Source: CAYJAB01 sp964368305
GTDB lineage: Bacteria; Bacillota_I; Bacilli_A; Erysipelotrichales; Erysipelotrichaceae
Direction of reading: 5' to 3'
NCBI GenBank assembly: GCA_964368305.1
Contig: CAYJAB010000004.1
Span: forward strand, 23,707-87,706
Length of the DNA stretch: 64,000 nucleotides
The position numbers and the translations under genes were made by a program. Shown here one piece after another: positions 16,980-25,216 of this stretch (its first letter is position 1; every line of letters begins with the position of its first letter). Below the pieces are notes generated by a model. It made no database searches, had not been told where the DNA came from, and saw only the letters and a list, made by a program, of their open reading frames with translations.

Positions 16980-17645
16980 TTAATCTCTATTTGAGCGAAG
17001 TAATACCATTCTTAAAATTTGTGCAAGTGTACTAACCAATGCAGCTACATATGTAAATGCTGCAGCAGATAACATTTTTTTAGCATCGTCGTGCTCATAT
17101 TCATTTACAATCCCCATACTATCTAAGTATGTTAAAGCACGAGATGATGCATTAAACTCGACTGGTAATGTGACAAGTTGGAAAATTGCAATAACAACCA
17201 AAGCACCTATTCCTAAGTAAAACAGTGAATCAAGTCCTGAAAAAAGACCAATAAATAATACACCCCAACCTAATTTACTGCTAATGATTGCAGCTGGAAG
17301 AATTGCATCACGCATTTTTATACCAGCATATCCTTCAGCATGTTGTACTGCATGACCAACTTCATGTGCTGCAACCGCAACTGAAGCGACTGAACTACCA
17401 TCGTAAATAGCCTCAGAAAGTCTAACAGTATTTGTTTTAGGATCGTAATGATCAGATAGAATACCTGTTGCATATTCTATTTTTACGTCACTTAAATTGT
17501 GCTCATCTAAAATCTTTTTTGCAACCTGATACCCAGTAATTCTTTGTTCAATTTGAACATCTTTATATTTTCTGTATGCACCTTGTACAGCTGATTGTGA
17601 CCATATCACTAAAACAAGCGCACCAATGTATAAAACTATATCCAT
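16980..17645 (-). CDS. Zinc metallopeptidase, YugP family
   Basis: Membrane-bound neutral zinc protease-like protein (family of Bacillus YugP). The HEVGH metal motif is at residues 94-98, with two more His nearby (AVQHAEGY). Predicted membrane helices lie at about 1-20, 112-140 and 145-170, and the C-terminal part (KKMLSAAAFTYVAALVSTLAQILR) is typical of the family. Length (221) is normal. Its substrate is unknown. It follows the HU gene by 42 bases and may be reached by read-through of the HU terminator. Confidence 0.85.
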   Translation of the reverse strand: MDIVLYIGALVLVIWSQSAVQGAYRKYKDVQIEQRITGYQVAKKILDEHNLSDVKIEYATGILSDHYDPKTNTVRLSEAIYDGSSVASVAVAAHEVGHAVQHAEGYAGIKMRDAILPAAIISSKLGWGVLFIGLFSGLDSLFYLGIGALVVIAIFQLVTLPVEFNASSRALTYLDSMGIVNEYEHDDAKKMLSAAAFTYVAALVSTLAQILRMVLLRSNRD

Positions 17646-17663
17646 ACTATATAATACCTCCTT

Positions 17664-17689
17664 AAAAAAGAAAGAAGCTTTCGCTTCTT
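17664..17689 (-). terminator. Terminator at the end of the HU gene
   Basis: The minus-strand stem AAGAAGC-GAAA-GCTTCTT is followed by TCTTTTTT. The first arm overlaps the stop codon of the HU gene. Confidence 0.7.
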
Positions 17690-17972
17690 ACTTAACAGCG
17701 TCTTTTAACGCTTTTGCCGCTTTAAATGCAGGTGCTTTTGAAGCAGCTACAGTAATGCGTTCTTTTGTTGCTGGATTAATTCCTTGGCGTTCTGGACGTT
17801 CTCTAACTTCAAATTTTCCAAATCCGCTAATATCTACTTTATCGCCGTTTTGAAGTGCAGTTACGATTTCTTCAATAACTGTTTCGAATACTTCTGTAGC
17901 AGCTTTTTTAGTCATATCGCATTTAGTTGCTAAAGCTTCAACTAATGCTTTTTTGTTTTTAATTTCGTTCAT
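17688..17972 (-). CDS. hup: HU family DNA-binding protein
   Basis: A 94-residue histone-like DNA-bending protein. The N-terminal helices are followed by the conserved saddle GDKVDISGFGKFEVRERPERQGINPATKE, split here over residues 45-75, and the C-terminal AFKAAKALKDAV helix. The start at 17972 has a GGAGG site seven bases upstream; the longer open frame to 18026 has no ribosome site and covers the promoter. The gene stands alone with its own promoter and terminator, as expected for a highly expressed nucleoid protein. Confidence 0.93.
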   Translation of the reverse strand: MNEIKNKKALVEALATKCDMTKKAATEVFETVIEEIVTALQNGDKVDISGFGKFEVRERPERQGINPATKERITVAASKAPAFKAAKALKDAVK

Positions 17973-17997
17973 ATTTTTGCCTCCATTTGACTTATTT

Positions 17998-18026
17998 ATA
18001 ATATCACTTCCATAATTTAAATACAA
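17998..18026 (-). promoter_or_regulatory. Predicted promoter of the HU gene
   Basis: On the minus strand TTGTAT (18021-18026), a 17-base spacer and TATTAT (17998-18003) are present, the latter preceded by an extended -10 TGA. Confidence 0.6.
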
Positions 18027-18059
18027 CTAATTTACAAAAATTTATAAAATCTATCATTT

Positions 18060-18087
18060 ATAAAAAAATGCAAATATATAATTATAT
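18060..18087 (-). terminator. Possible terminator of the ABC importer operon
   Basis: Just past the last permease gene the minus strand reads ATATATAATTATATAT and then GCATTTTTTT. The stem is A/T only, so it is weak. Confidence 0.35.
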
Positions 18088-18095
18088 ATTAAAAT

Positions 18096-18920
18096 CTACC
18101 CTTTTAAACCACCACGTGCAACACCATTTACGATATATTTTCTTGCTACAATAAATAATATAATCATAGGAATTACAACAATTGTAGCAGCCGCCATTAA
18201 ACGTTCATAGACAACTCCACCTTCTGTAATAAATGCATAAAGACCCATTGGTAGCGTTCTAACAGAAGTTGTATTCGTAACCAACAGTGGCCATAAAAAT
18301 GAATTCCAACATGCAATCGCATTTAGTAAAACGATAGTAACAATAGATGGTTTTGCAATGGGTACCATAATTTTCCATAAATACTGCCAGTTACTTGCCC
18401 CATCGATTCTTGCAGAATAATATAAACTATCGGGAATGGATAAAAAGAAGTTTCTTAAGATGTATGTATAGAAAATGCTTGATGTAAACGGAATGATTAA
18501 CGCAGGCAACTTATCAATCAATCCTATTTTAACAATCGTTGAATAATTTGTAATGATTAACATTTCAAACGGAATCATCATAAGTGCAATTAGTAATGAA
18601 AATACGATGTCTCTACCTGGGAATTTTAATCTTGAAAAAGCAAACGATGCTAAGATCGTAGTAAACAACGAACAGATTACACAACAAATTGTTACAATAA
18701 CAGAATTAAGAAAATATGTTCCAAATGGTGCAATTTCAAATGCAGATATAAAATTATCTAACTTAAATGAACTTGGTAGCCATGTAGGTGGAATATTTGC
18801 AATCTCTCCTGCCGTTTTAAATGCTGTAATAAACATCCAATAAAAAGGAAAAACCATTATGATTGCCCCAACAATCAATATAAGATATTGCATAATTTTA
18901 ACAAAATTTATTTTTTTCAT
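18096..18920 (-). CDS. Carbohydrate/phosphodiester ABC transporter permease (MalG/UgpE-like)
   Basis: Inner-membrane permease of the CUT1 ABC family with six predicted helices. The EAA loop that contacts the ATPase is visible as DGASNWQYLWKIMVPIAKP in the second half. The ending NGVARGGLKG is the typical GAVKG-type tail. The start at 18920 has GGGAGAGAA before it; the longer frame to 19037 would overlap the upstream gene by about 100 bases. Last gene of the operon after substrate-binding protein, phosphodiesterase, ATPase and first permease. The substrate is discussed under the binding protein. Confidence 0.88.
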   Translation of the reverse strand: MKKINFVKIMQYLILIVGAIIMVFPFYWMFITAFKTAGEIANIPPTWLPSSFKLDNFISAFEIAPFGTYFLNSVIVTICCVICSLFTTILASFAFSRLKFPGRDIVFSLLIALMMIPFEMLIITNYSTIVKIGLIDKLPALIIPFTSSIFYTYILRNFFLSIPDSLYYSARIDGASNWQYLWKIMVPIAKPSIVTIVLLNAIACWNSFLWPLLVTNTTSVRTLPMGLYAFITEGGVVYERLMAAATIVVIPMIILFIVARKYIVNGVARGGLKG

Positions 18921-18931
18921 AATTCTCTCCC

Positions 18932-19831
18932 TTAATAATGTTTCCACTTTCTTTGTATAAATAACTGAATCATTGTAAACACAAATACAATTAAGAATAA
19001 AACTACAGCAGCAGCTGATGCTGTTCCTAGTTCCCAATTAATATGAAATTCATCATATATGTAATAAACTACAGTGTATAATGAATACGCAGGTCCTGGT
19101 AATCCATTAAATAATGGGAATAATTCATTAAATACTTTTGATGTAGAAATTGTATTAATTATTAGAATCAGACCAGTTGTTGGTGCTAAAAGCGGGACAG
19201 TAATTCTAAAGAAAATCATTTTACTGCTTGCGCCATCAACTTTCGCAACTGTATAGTATTTCTCATCAATGTTTTGAAGCCCAGAGAGAAACAAAATGAT
19301 AGTAAATGGCATAATACTCCAAATACCGTAAATAATAACAGCAGGAAGCGCGTAATTAATATCATTTAACCAATTGATTGCCTCAATACCAAATAACGAT
19401 AAAAAATAATTGATTACACCATAATCATAATTATACATCCATTTCCATGCAAGACCAATTGCAGTAACAGATGTTACCATTGGTAAAAAATAAGCTGTTT
19501 GAAATAGAGCAGAGAATTTTAATTTTTTATTTAATAAATTTGCTATAAAAAGAGATAAGCAAGTAGAAATAGGCACAACAAAAGCGACATAAATTGCTGT
19601 ATTTTTTAATCCATTTAAAAAATCTGCATCAGAAAATACTTTTCTAAAATTTTCAAATCCTACAGCAGAATACGCTCCTGTCATCATTCTAAAGTCCTCT
19701 AAAAATGAAACAACAAATACATTAATTACAGGATAAAGTGTAAATAAAATAATTCCAATTAAAAATGGCAGTAAATATAAAATTGGCTCAAAACTAAATT
19801 TACTATTTCTCCCCTTTTTTACTGAACTCAT
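18932..19831 (-). CDS. Carbohydrate/phosphodiester ABC transporter permease (MalF/UgpA-like)
   Basis: First permease of the importer, 299 residues with about six membrane helices. The EAA loop AKVDGASSKMIFFRITVPLLAPT is clear. A short basic N-terminus precedes the first helix. Its ATG overlaps the stop of the ATPase gene (ATGA), and the second permease follows by 11 bases, so the three transport genes are coupled. It belongs to the CUT1 group that includes the maltose and glycerol-3-phosphate (Ugp) systems. Confidence 0.88.
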   Translation of the reverse strand: MSSVKKGRNSKFSFEPILYLLPFLIGIILFTLYPVINVFVVSFLEDFRMMTGAYSAVGFENFRKVFSDADFLNGLKNTAIYVAFVVPISTCLSLFIANLLNKKLKFSALFQTAYFLPMVTSVTAIGLAWKWMYNYDYGVINYFLSLFGIEAINWLNDINYALPAVIIYGIWSIMPFTIILFLSGLQNIDEKYYTVAKVDGASSKMIFFRITVPLLAPTTGLILIINTISTSKVFNELFPLFNGLPGPAYSLYTVVYYIYDEFHINWELGTASAAAVVLFLIVFVFTMIQLFIQRKWKHY

Positions 19832-20892
19832 ACAAGACGTTCCCCTGTTTGAGCATCAAAAATAAACACCCCTTTATTCTTTAGTGTACAATAAACTGTA
19901 TCGTTGATTCCTACATGAGATTCAACTGGAATATATCCATGCAATTCTTTATTACCAATTGCAAAACTTCCTAATTCTTCTTTACCCATTGCATATTTTC
20001 TAGATACAATTGCTTTAAAGTGTGCATTTTCTTCATTAGAAAGTAATATTGCTTCAGCACGAATACCAACAGTTACTTTTCTGTTGTCTTCTATTGAAAC
20101 AGGATAAGGTAAAAGTAGCTCCTCATTTGAATCCTCTAATATAATTTTTTGACCTTGAACAGTCCCCACTAATTTATTAATAGGTGGTAATCCTAAGAAA
20201 TCCGCAACAAACTCATTTGCTGGATTATCATATAAATTTTGTGGTTTATCATATTGTTGTAATTCACCTTGTCTTAATAACATAATACGATCTGAAATAC
20301 TCATCGCTTCTTCCTGATCATGCGTTACAAAGATAGTTGTTATTTTAGTATCTTGTTGAATACGTCTAATTTCTTCACGCATTTCAATGCGTAATCGAGC
20401 ATCTAAATTACTTAATGGTTCATCAAGCAATAAAATACTTGGTGATTTCGCTAACGCTCTTGCAATCGCAACACGTTGTTGTTGACCACCCGATAGTTGA
20501 GCAGGTTTACGATCAAGCAATGTATCAATATGTACAAGCTTTGCTAATTCCTTTGCTCTTTCTATTCTTTGCGTTTTTGGCACTTTCTTTATTTCTAAAG
20601 GAAAACAAATATTTTCCAAAACAGTCATATGTGGATAAAGTGCATAGTTTTGAAAAACCAGTCCTACTCCACGTTTTTCAGGTGTCAAATGTGTAACATC
20701 TTGTTCTGAAAAAAATATCTCACCTTCTGTTGCAGGAAGTATCCCACTTAGCATGTTTAGCATTGTACTTTTCCCACATCCAGATGGTCCCAAAAGAGCA
20801 ATTAATTCTCCATCATTTAATGTCGCTGTTAAATTATTTACTGCAATTGTATCTTTAAACTTCTTTGTTAAATTATTAATTTTGATATACAT
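19828..20892 (-). CDS. ABC transporter ATP-binding protein (UgpC/MalK type)
   Basis: ATPase subunit of a CUT1 importer. The Walker A motif GPSGCGKST is at residues 35-43, the signature LSGGQQQR starts at 133, Walker B LLLDEP is near 153-159, and the switch His lies in FVTHDQEEA. A C-terminal TOBE/OB region (about 240-354) follows, where MalK-type proteins bind regulators. It sits between the NPP-type phosphodiesterase gene and the permeases. It could serve more than one importer, as MsmX-type ATPases do in Bacillus. Confidence 0.9.
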   Translation of the reverse strand: MYIKINNLTKKFKDTIAVNNLTATLNDGELIALLGPSGCGKSTMLNMLSGILPATEGEIFFSEQDVTHLTPEKRGVGLVFQNYALYPHMTVLENICFPLEIKKVPKTQRIERAKELAKLVHIDTLLDRKPAQLSGGQQQRVAIARALAKSPSILLLDEPLSNLDARLRIEMREEIRRIQQDTKITTIFVTHDQEEAMSISDRIMLLRQGELQQYDKPQNLYDNPANEFVADFLGLPPINKLVGTVQGQKIILEDSNEELLLPYPVSIEDNRKVTVGIRAEAILLSNEENAHFKAIVSRKYAMGKEELGSFAIGNKELHGYIPVESHVGINDTVYCTLKNKGVFIFDAQTGERLV

Positions 20893-20902
20893 AATATTCC
20901 CC

Positions 20903-22198
20903 TTACTTTAAGATTTCCTCAATAATTCTTCCATCGATATCTTCCATTTCAAATCCAAGCATTTTTGCAAGTGTAGGTGCTTCATCAACCATTTGAGCAA
21001 CCTCAACAACAACCCCTTCTTTAACATTAGGCCCACACGCAATAAATGTTGTCTGTTCTTCTTTTGAAGGTAAATGACCATGTGACGCGAATGAGAATTT
21101 ATAATTCCCTTTAGCAGTTTTCGAGAATAAATTATCTCCATATAATGTATTTCCGAATGCTATATTCTCTTTCCCCTCAATCACAAAATCAAAAGGTCCT
21201 TCAAGATGGTATAACTCTTTTGCTTCTTCTTTTGTAAAGACGTAGCCTATAACTTCATCTTTATCATTTTTCATGTCCAATAACATTTTATGAATTTCTT
21301 CTTTCAATGCCACGTCATTTTTGTCTTTTATCTCAACCCAAGCACTCAATCCAACTGAGTGACAGTAAACACGATAATCAATCAATTCACCCTCTTCAGT
21401 TGCATTAATATATCCTTTTTGTTTTAAATATACATTAAAGTTGTATACATGTTTAACATCACTTTGACCATGATCCCCTAATATAACAAAATTAGTATTT
21501 TCAAAGTCTCCATATCTTCTAATACTTTCAAGAATAACACCAAATTCTTCATCATGACGTTTTAATTGCTCAAGTGTGTATTCATTGTGTAATCCATTGG
21601 CATGTCTTACAGAATCAAGATCACACATCTTCACAAGCATCACATCTGGTTGATTATAATCTCTAATAATATCTGGTGCCAGTGCCATAGTATAATGATC
21701 CAAACTTCTACTTATTCCTTTCATATGATACCCATATTTCCAAAAATAACGCTCAATTAATTCTTGCGATGATGTATCTGTTAAAAATTGTAAAGGATCA
21801 TTTCCTTTATATCCTACAGGAATAATCATTGGCATATTCAAGTCAATATCAGCACCACCACTTACTGGCCAGCTTAATGAACATGTGAAATATCCATTCT
21901 CTTTTGCATAATCCATAAGTGTTTTACATTTAATATCACTACGCATTGTATACCAAGGTGCATCATGTCTTCCTGCTTCAACTTGTTCGTTATGTGGAAT
22001 TTGATGTTTATCTACATAAGTTCCAGTTAAAATAGAAACATGACATGGATATGTTAATGAAGGATATACAGTTTCTACTCTTTTTATATATGATCCTTTT
22101 TCAAACATAAATTTGAAGTTAGGAAGTGTTTTCATATATTCTACATCACTACTACATAATGCATCTAAGCAAAATACTAACAACTTTGGTTTTTTCAT
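20903..22198 (-). CDS. Type I phosphodiesterase / nucleotide pyrophosphatase (NPP) family protein
   Basis: Alkaline-phosphatase-superfamily enzyme that cleaves phosphodiester or pyrophosphate bonds. The metal-site Asp11 (VFCLDAL), the nucleophile motif PSLTYPCH with Thr49, a second Asp in CDLDSVRHANG, GDHGQSD, and a late His in ASHGHLP give the full two-zinc set. There is no signal peptide or lipobox, so it should be cytoplasmic and act after uptake. The gene lies inside a Ugp-like ABC operon, between the binding protein and the ATPase, suggesting that the imported compound is a phosphodiester, for example a glycerophosphodiester. That substrate is an inference. Confidence 0.85.
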   Translation of the reverse strand: MKKPKLLVFCLDALCSSDVEYMKTLPNFKFMFEKGSYIKRVETVYPSLTYPCHVSILTGTYVDKHQIPHNEQVEAGRHDAPWYTMRSDIKCKTLMDYAKENGYFTCSLSWPVSGGADIDLNMPMIIPVGYKGNDPLQFLTDTSSQELIERYFWKYGYHMKGISRSLDHYTMALAPDIIRDYNQPDVMLVKMCDLDSVRHANGLHNEYTLEQLKRHDEEFGVILESIRRYGDFENTNFVILGDHGQSDVKHVYNFNVYLKQKGYINATEEGELIDYRVYCHSVGLSAWVEIKDKNDVALKEEIHKMLLDMKNDKDEVIGYVFTKEEAKELYHLEGPFDFVIEGKENIAFGNTLYGDNLFSKTAKGNYKFSFASHGHLPSKEEQTTFIACGPNVKEGVVVEVAQMVDEAPTLAKMLGFEMEDIDGRIIEEILK

Positions 22199-22215
22199 AA
22201 TTTCTCACTTTCTTT

Positions 22216-22281
22216 TAAAAAACCCCCAATTCACGATGTAAATAACTATTGATTAATCATAATTATAATGTGAACTGGAGG
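22216..22281 (-). terminator. Long stem-loop attenuator between binding protein and NPP gene
   Basis: On the minus strand CCTCCAGTTCAC (22270-22281) pairs over all 12 positions (two G-U) with GTGAATTGGGGG (22223-22234), and six T follow. The 35-base loop is AT-rich. It lies right after the binding-protein gene and likely lowers expression of the four downstream genes or protects the 3' end of the binding-protein message. Confidence 0.7.
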
Positions 22282-22298
22282 TATATTTTATTTAAAAA

Positions 22299-23585
22299 TT
22301 AGTTTCCTTTTAATGCATCAGCAGTTTCTGCAACAGCATCATCTAAAGCTGTTTTAGCATCTTTAACACCTAAAGCAACTTCCTGAGTAGCTTTTTTAAG
22401 TGCAGTTCTAACTTCACTAGAACCTTCAACTGCAGGTAAATATCCTATATTTTTTAAACTTTCAACTAATGTAGCTACAACTGGATTTTCATCAGTATAC
22501 GTAGCATATTCAGCAGTTTCTTGTGCAGCAGTCATTACAGGTACCGCACCATAAATCATAGCCCATTCAGCATTTACTTCTGGTTGAATAAACCATTTTG
22601 CAAACTCATAACTAGCTAGAGCTTTTTCAGGTGTTGTTTTAAACGCTAAGAAACTTGATCCCCAAGAACTAACATATTTTTCTGGTCCTTCTTGTGGAAC
22701 TGGTGCTGTAGCCATCTCAAATTTATTGTCAACTGCAGATGCAACAAATCCGTAACCAGCACTTGAACCAATATAACTTGCAACCGCTTCACTTCCAAAT
22801 GGATTTGAGAAGTATTGATCTTCCCCAACTAAACGATATACACCTTCATCAACTAAGTTTCCGAAGTTTTCTAGTTCAGCAACTGCGATATCACTGTTGA
22901 TTTCAGCAGTATTTGTATCCGTATTAATATATCCACTTCCTGCTTGCATAATAAACATTTGCATTCCGTCTACTTCAGAATCGAAACCAAATGCAGGTTT
23001 TCCTGTATGTGCAGTAATGATACGGCTATTATTTTCAAGCTCTGTCCATGTCGCTGGAACAGTAAGCCCTAATTCATCATATAATGTTTTATTATAATAG
23101 AATACTTCTCCTGTTTTAATAACAGGCATTAAATATAATTTACCATCCCATTGTGTGACTTCTTCATAAACTGCTTCACTCATTAAACTAGAATAATTTT
23201 CAATTCCAATTTCTGGATGATCTACATATTCAGAAAAATCTACAATTAAATCATCTGCTACATATCTTGATGCAACTGTTGGGAAAGTAAAGATCATATC
23301 TGGACCTACTCCATTTCTTACAGCTTGCATAACTTTTGATTCAAAATCTGTTAATGGTTGTTGTTGAAGAACTACATCTACCATTTCATTTTCTCCATTA
23401 AATCGATCTACAATTTCTTGTAACCCTTCTGAATGATATTCAGATAAAGTATGCCAAATTACTACTTCTTGTTTTTCTTCTAGAGTTGTTAATACTCCTT
23501 GATCATCCCCACCACTTGTTGATGGAGTAGAACTACAACCTACTAATACACTTAAAACTACTAAAATCAATAATAATTTTTTCAT
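22299..23585 (-). CDS. ABC transporter substrate-binding lipoprotein (UgpB-like)
   Basis: Extracellular solute-binding protein, family 1. A lipoprotein signal peptide ends at LVGC with the lipid-bearing Cys17, followed by a Ser/Thr/Gly-rich linker. The mature part has the family pattern VVIWHTLSEYHSEGLQEIVDRFN, GPDMIFTFP, PAFGFDSE, WGSSFLAFK and, near the end, YEFAKWF. The closest resemblance by eye is to UgpB-type binders of glycerol-3-phosphate and glycerophosphodiesters, but sugar binders look similar. First gene of the five-gene importer operon. The GGGGAGG site is 12 bases from the ATG, farther than usual. Confidence 0.88.
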   Translation of the reverse strand: MKKLLLILVVLSVLVGCSSTPSTSGGDDQGVLTTLEEKQEVVIWHTLSEYHSEGLQEIVDRFNGENEMVDVVLQQQPLTDFESKVMQAVRNGVGPDMIFTFPTVASRYVADDLIVDFSEYVDHPEIGIENYSSLMSEAVYEEVTQWDGKLYLMPVIKTGEVFYYNKTLYDELGLTVPATWTELENNSRIITAHTGKPAFGFDSEVDGMQMFIMQAGSGYINTDTNTAEINSDIAVAELENFGNLVDEGVYRLVGEDQYFSNPFGSEAVASYIGSSAGYGFVASAVDNKFEMATAPVPQEGPEKYVSSWGSSFLAFKTTPEKALASYEFAKWFIQPEVNAEWAMIYGAVPVMTAAQETAEYATYTDENPVVATLVESLKNIGYLPAVEGSSEVRTALKKATQEVALGVKDAKTALDDAVAETADALKGN

Positions 23586-23622
23586 GCTATTGCATTTCCT
23601 CCCCGCATTTCTGCCTAAAATA

Positions 23623-23651
23623 ATATTAAAATATATATTAAACTTTTACAA
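23623..23651 (-). promoter_or_regulatory. Predicted promoter of the ABC importer operon
   Basis: The minus strand has TTGTAA (23646-23651), a 17-base spacer and TAATAT (23623-23628), about 38 bases before the binding-protein ATG. The region is AT-rich, so this is tentative. Confidence 0.4.
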
Positions 23652-23681
23652 GTATTTTAACAGAATGTTAACAATTAAATA

Positions 23682-23690
23682 TGATATACT
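23682..23690 (+). promoter_or_regulatory. Extended -10 promoter of the MBL-fold gene
   Basis: TGATATACT (TG-n-TATACT) ends 19 bases before the ATG at 23710. No clear -35 is visible. It is divergent from the importer promoter. Confidence 0.45.
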
Positions 23691-23709
23691 TTTAAAAAAG
23701 GAAAAATAT

Positions 23710-25125
23710 ATGAAAACACAATTAAAATTTTATTCTGGAATTCACACAATCGGTGGAGTATGTATGAGTATTATATACAATAATCAGCGAATTATATTAG
23801 AACTTGGTGCAGCATATAACCCGTCGAGTGATGTCTTTGATGGAAAAGTACTTCAACGTGACTCTAATTATATCTCAGATAGTATTCTACTTGGTTTAAT
23901 ACCAAAAGTTGAGGGAATTTATCCTAAAGAATATATTAAAAATATTGATTTAAAATCATATGAAGAAGTTCAACTTCCTACAACTGCCTTTATATCACAC
24001 CTACATTTAGACCATATGCTCTTTATGGGAATGCTGCATGATGAAGTTGATATTTATTTATGCAAAGAAGCACAAGTAATCGAGCAGGCTTTACAAGATA
24101 CAAATCAAGGCTGTTATTCGATTAGAAAAGTAGACTACAAAGACTTTTCACATCTAGACACTATATATATTGGTGACATTAAAATTACACCATACTTAAT
24201 AAATCCAAGAAGTTATAAAGATTGGTCTTTTTATGTAGAAACCCCTGATTTAAAACTACATTATACAGGAGATGTTATTTTACATAATGCAAATGCTGAA
24301 AATGTTTTAAATGAAATGAAATGGTTGAAAGAAAAAAATATTGATGTTTTAGTATGTGATGCAACAAGTTTTATGGATTCTACAATGGAGATGATATATG
24401 CAAATGCAAACACTGAAGTAATAGCAGACAAAAATCTTCCACCTAATATGCTTGATGAGAAGATGGTTGAAAACCAATTGCTAGAAAACATGAAAAATAA
24501 AACTGGATTATGTGTCATTAATTTTTATCAAAGAGAAATGGCAGAAGTGGAAAAATTTGAACATATGGCAAAACAATGTAATAGAATCCTGATTTTAGAA
24601 CCAAAGACTGCTTATATCGTTTATAAATTTTTCAATAAAAAAGTGAATATATATTTACCAGATTTTAAAGAAAATAAACATAATGACAAGCAATGGTATA
24701 AGACATTAATCAAAAATGCAACACTTGTAACAAACGAAGAAATTACATTAAACCCTCATAAATATCTACTACAGAATTCTTATGAATATATTATGGAGTT
24801 ATTTTCACTACCTCAAGAAAACGCAAGCTACCTGCACTCAGGAGGAATCCCAATCGGTAGTTTTGATCCAGCATACAATAATTTAAAATCTATTCTTAGT
24901 AAAACGAAATTTGAATATGTTAGTTTCTTCTGTGAGAACTATTTTACACACGCTTATCCATCTCAAGTAAAGTATTATGTAGATCAAATAAACGCAAATG
25001 TACTCATACCTTCTCATTCATTTAATCCAGAGAGACTTAAACCAAAAAAAGATAGACAACAGCTGATACCATTATTAAATGAAACGTATGTTTATCATAA
25101 TCATAAATTAGTTAAAAAAGTATAA
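23710..25125 (+). CDS. MBL-fold metallo-hydrolase, divergent beta-CASP (RNase J-like) protein
   Basis: A 471-residue metallo-beta-lactamase-fold protein. The HLHLDH zinc motif is at residues 97-102, a later metal Asp lies in HYTGDVILHN, and CDATSF follows. The second half has NFYQREMAEVEKF, HSGGIPIGSFDP and LIPSHSFNPE in the positions of beta-CASP motifs A to C of RNase J-type nucleases, but all three deviate from the usual sequences. It may therefore act on RNA, DNA or something else. I cannot name the substrate. The start at 23710 has AAAGGAAAA; the longer frame upstream crosses the promoter. It is the only clear rightward gene right of dif. Confidence 0.7.
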   Translation: MKTQLKFYSGIHTIGGVCMSIIYNNQRIILELGAAYNPSSDVFDGKVLQRDSNYISDSILLGLIPKVEGIYPKEYIKNIDLKSYEEVQLPTTAFISHLHLDHMLFMGMLHDEVDIYLCKEAQVIEQALQDTNQGCYSIRKVDYKDFSHLDTIYIGDIKITPYLINPRSYKDWSFYVETPDLKLHYTGDVILHNANAENVLNEMKWLKEKNIDVLVCDATSFMDSTMEMIYANANTEVIADKNLPPNMLDEKMVENQLLENMKNKTGLCVINFYQREMAEVEKFEHMAKQCNRILILEPKTAYIVYKFFNKKVNIYLPDFKENKHNDKQWYKTLIKNATLVTNEEITLNPHKYLLQNSYEYIMELFSLPQENASYLHSGGIPIGSFDPAYNNLKSILSKTKFEYVSFFCENYFTHAYPSQVKYYVDQINANVLIPSHSFNPERLKPKKDRQQLIPLLNETYVYHNHKLVKKV

Positions 25126-25206
25126 AAAAAGGAAAATAGTATAATGTTCACCTTCTATTATGTACAATAATTTGCAAGGATAGTTATAACTATTTTCTTT
25201 TTTTTT
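25124..25206. terminator. Long stem-loop between convergent genes
   Basis: AAAAAAGGAAAATAGT (up to 25140) pairs with ACTATTTTCTTTTTT (25189 onward) with one G-T pair, around a 48-base loop. T-runs at each 3' end make it a bidirectional terminator for the MBL gene and the ATC-hydrolase-like gene. The loop also contains the perfect palindrome ATAGTTATAACTAT (25179-25192), which can form a competing hairpin. Confidence 0.6.
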
Positions 25207-25216
25207 AAGTACTACA

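Noticed and set aside
17973..18026. 18-residue extension of HU
   Set aside because: It would translate through the -10 and -35 boxes and lacks a ribosome site; the ATG at 17972 has GGAGG.
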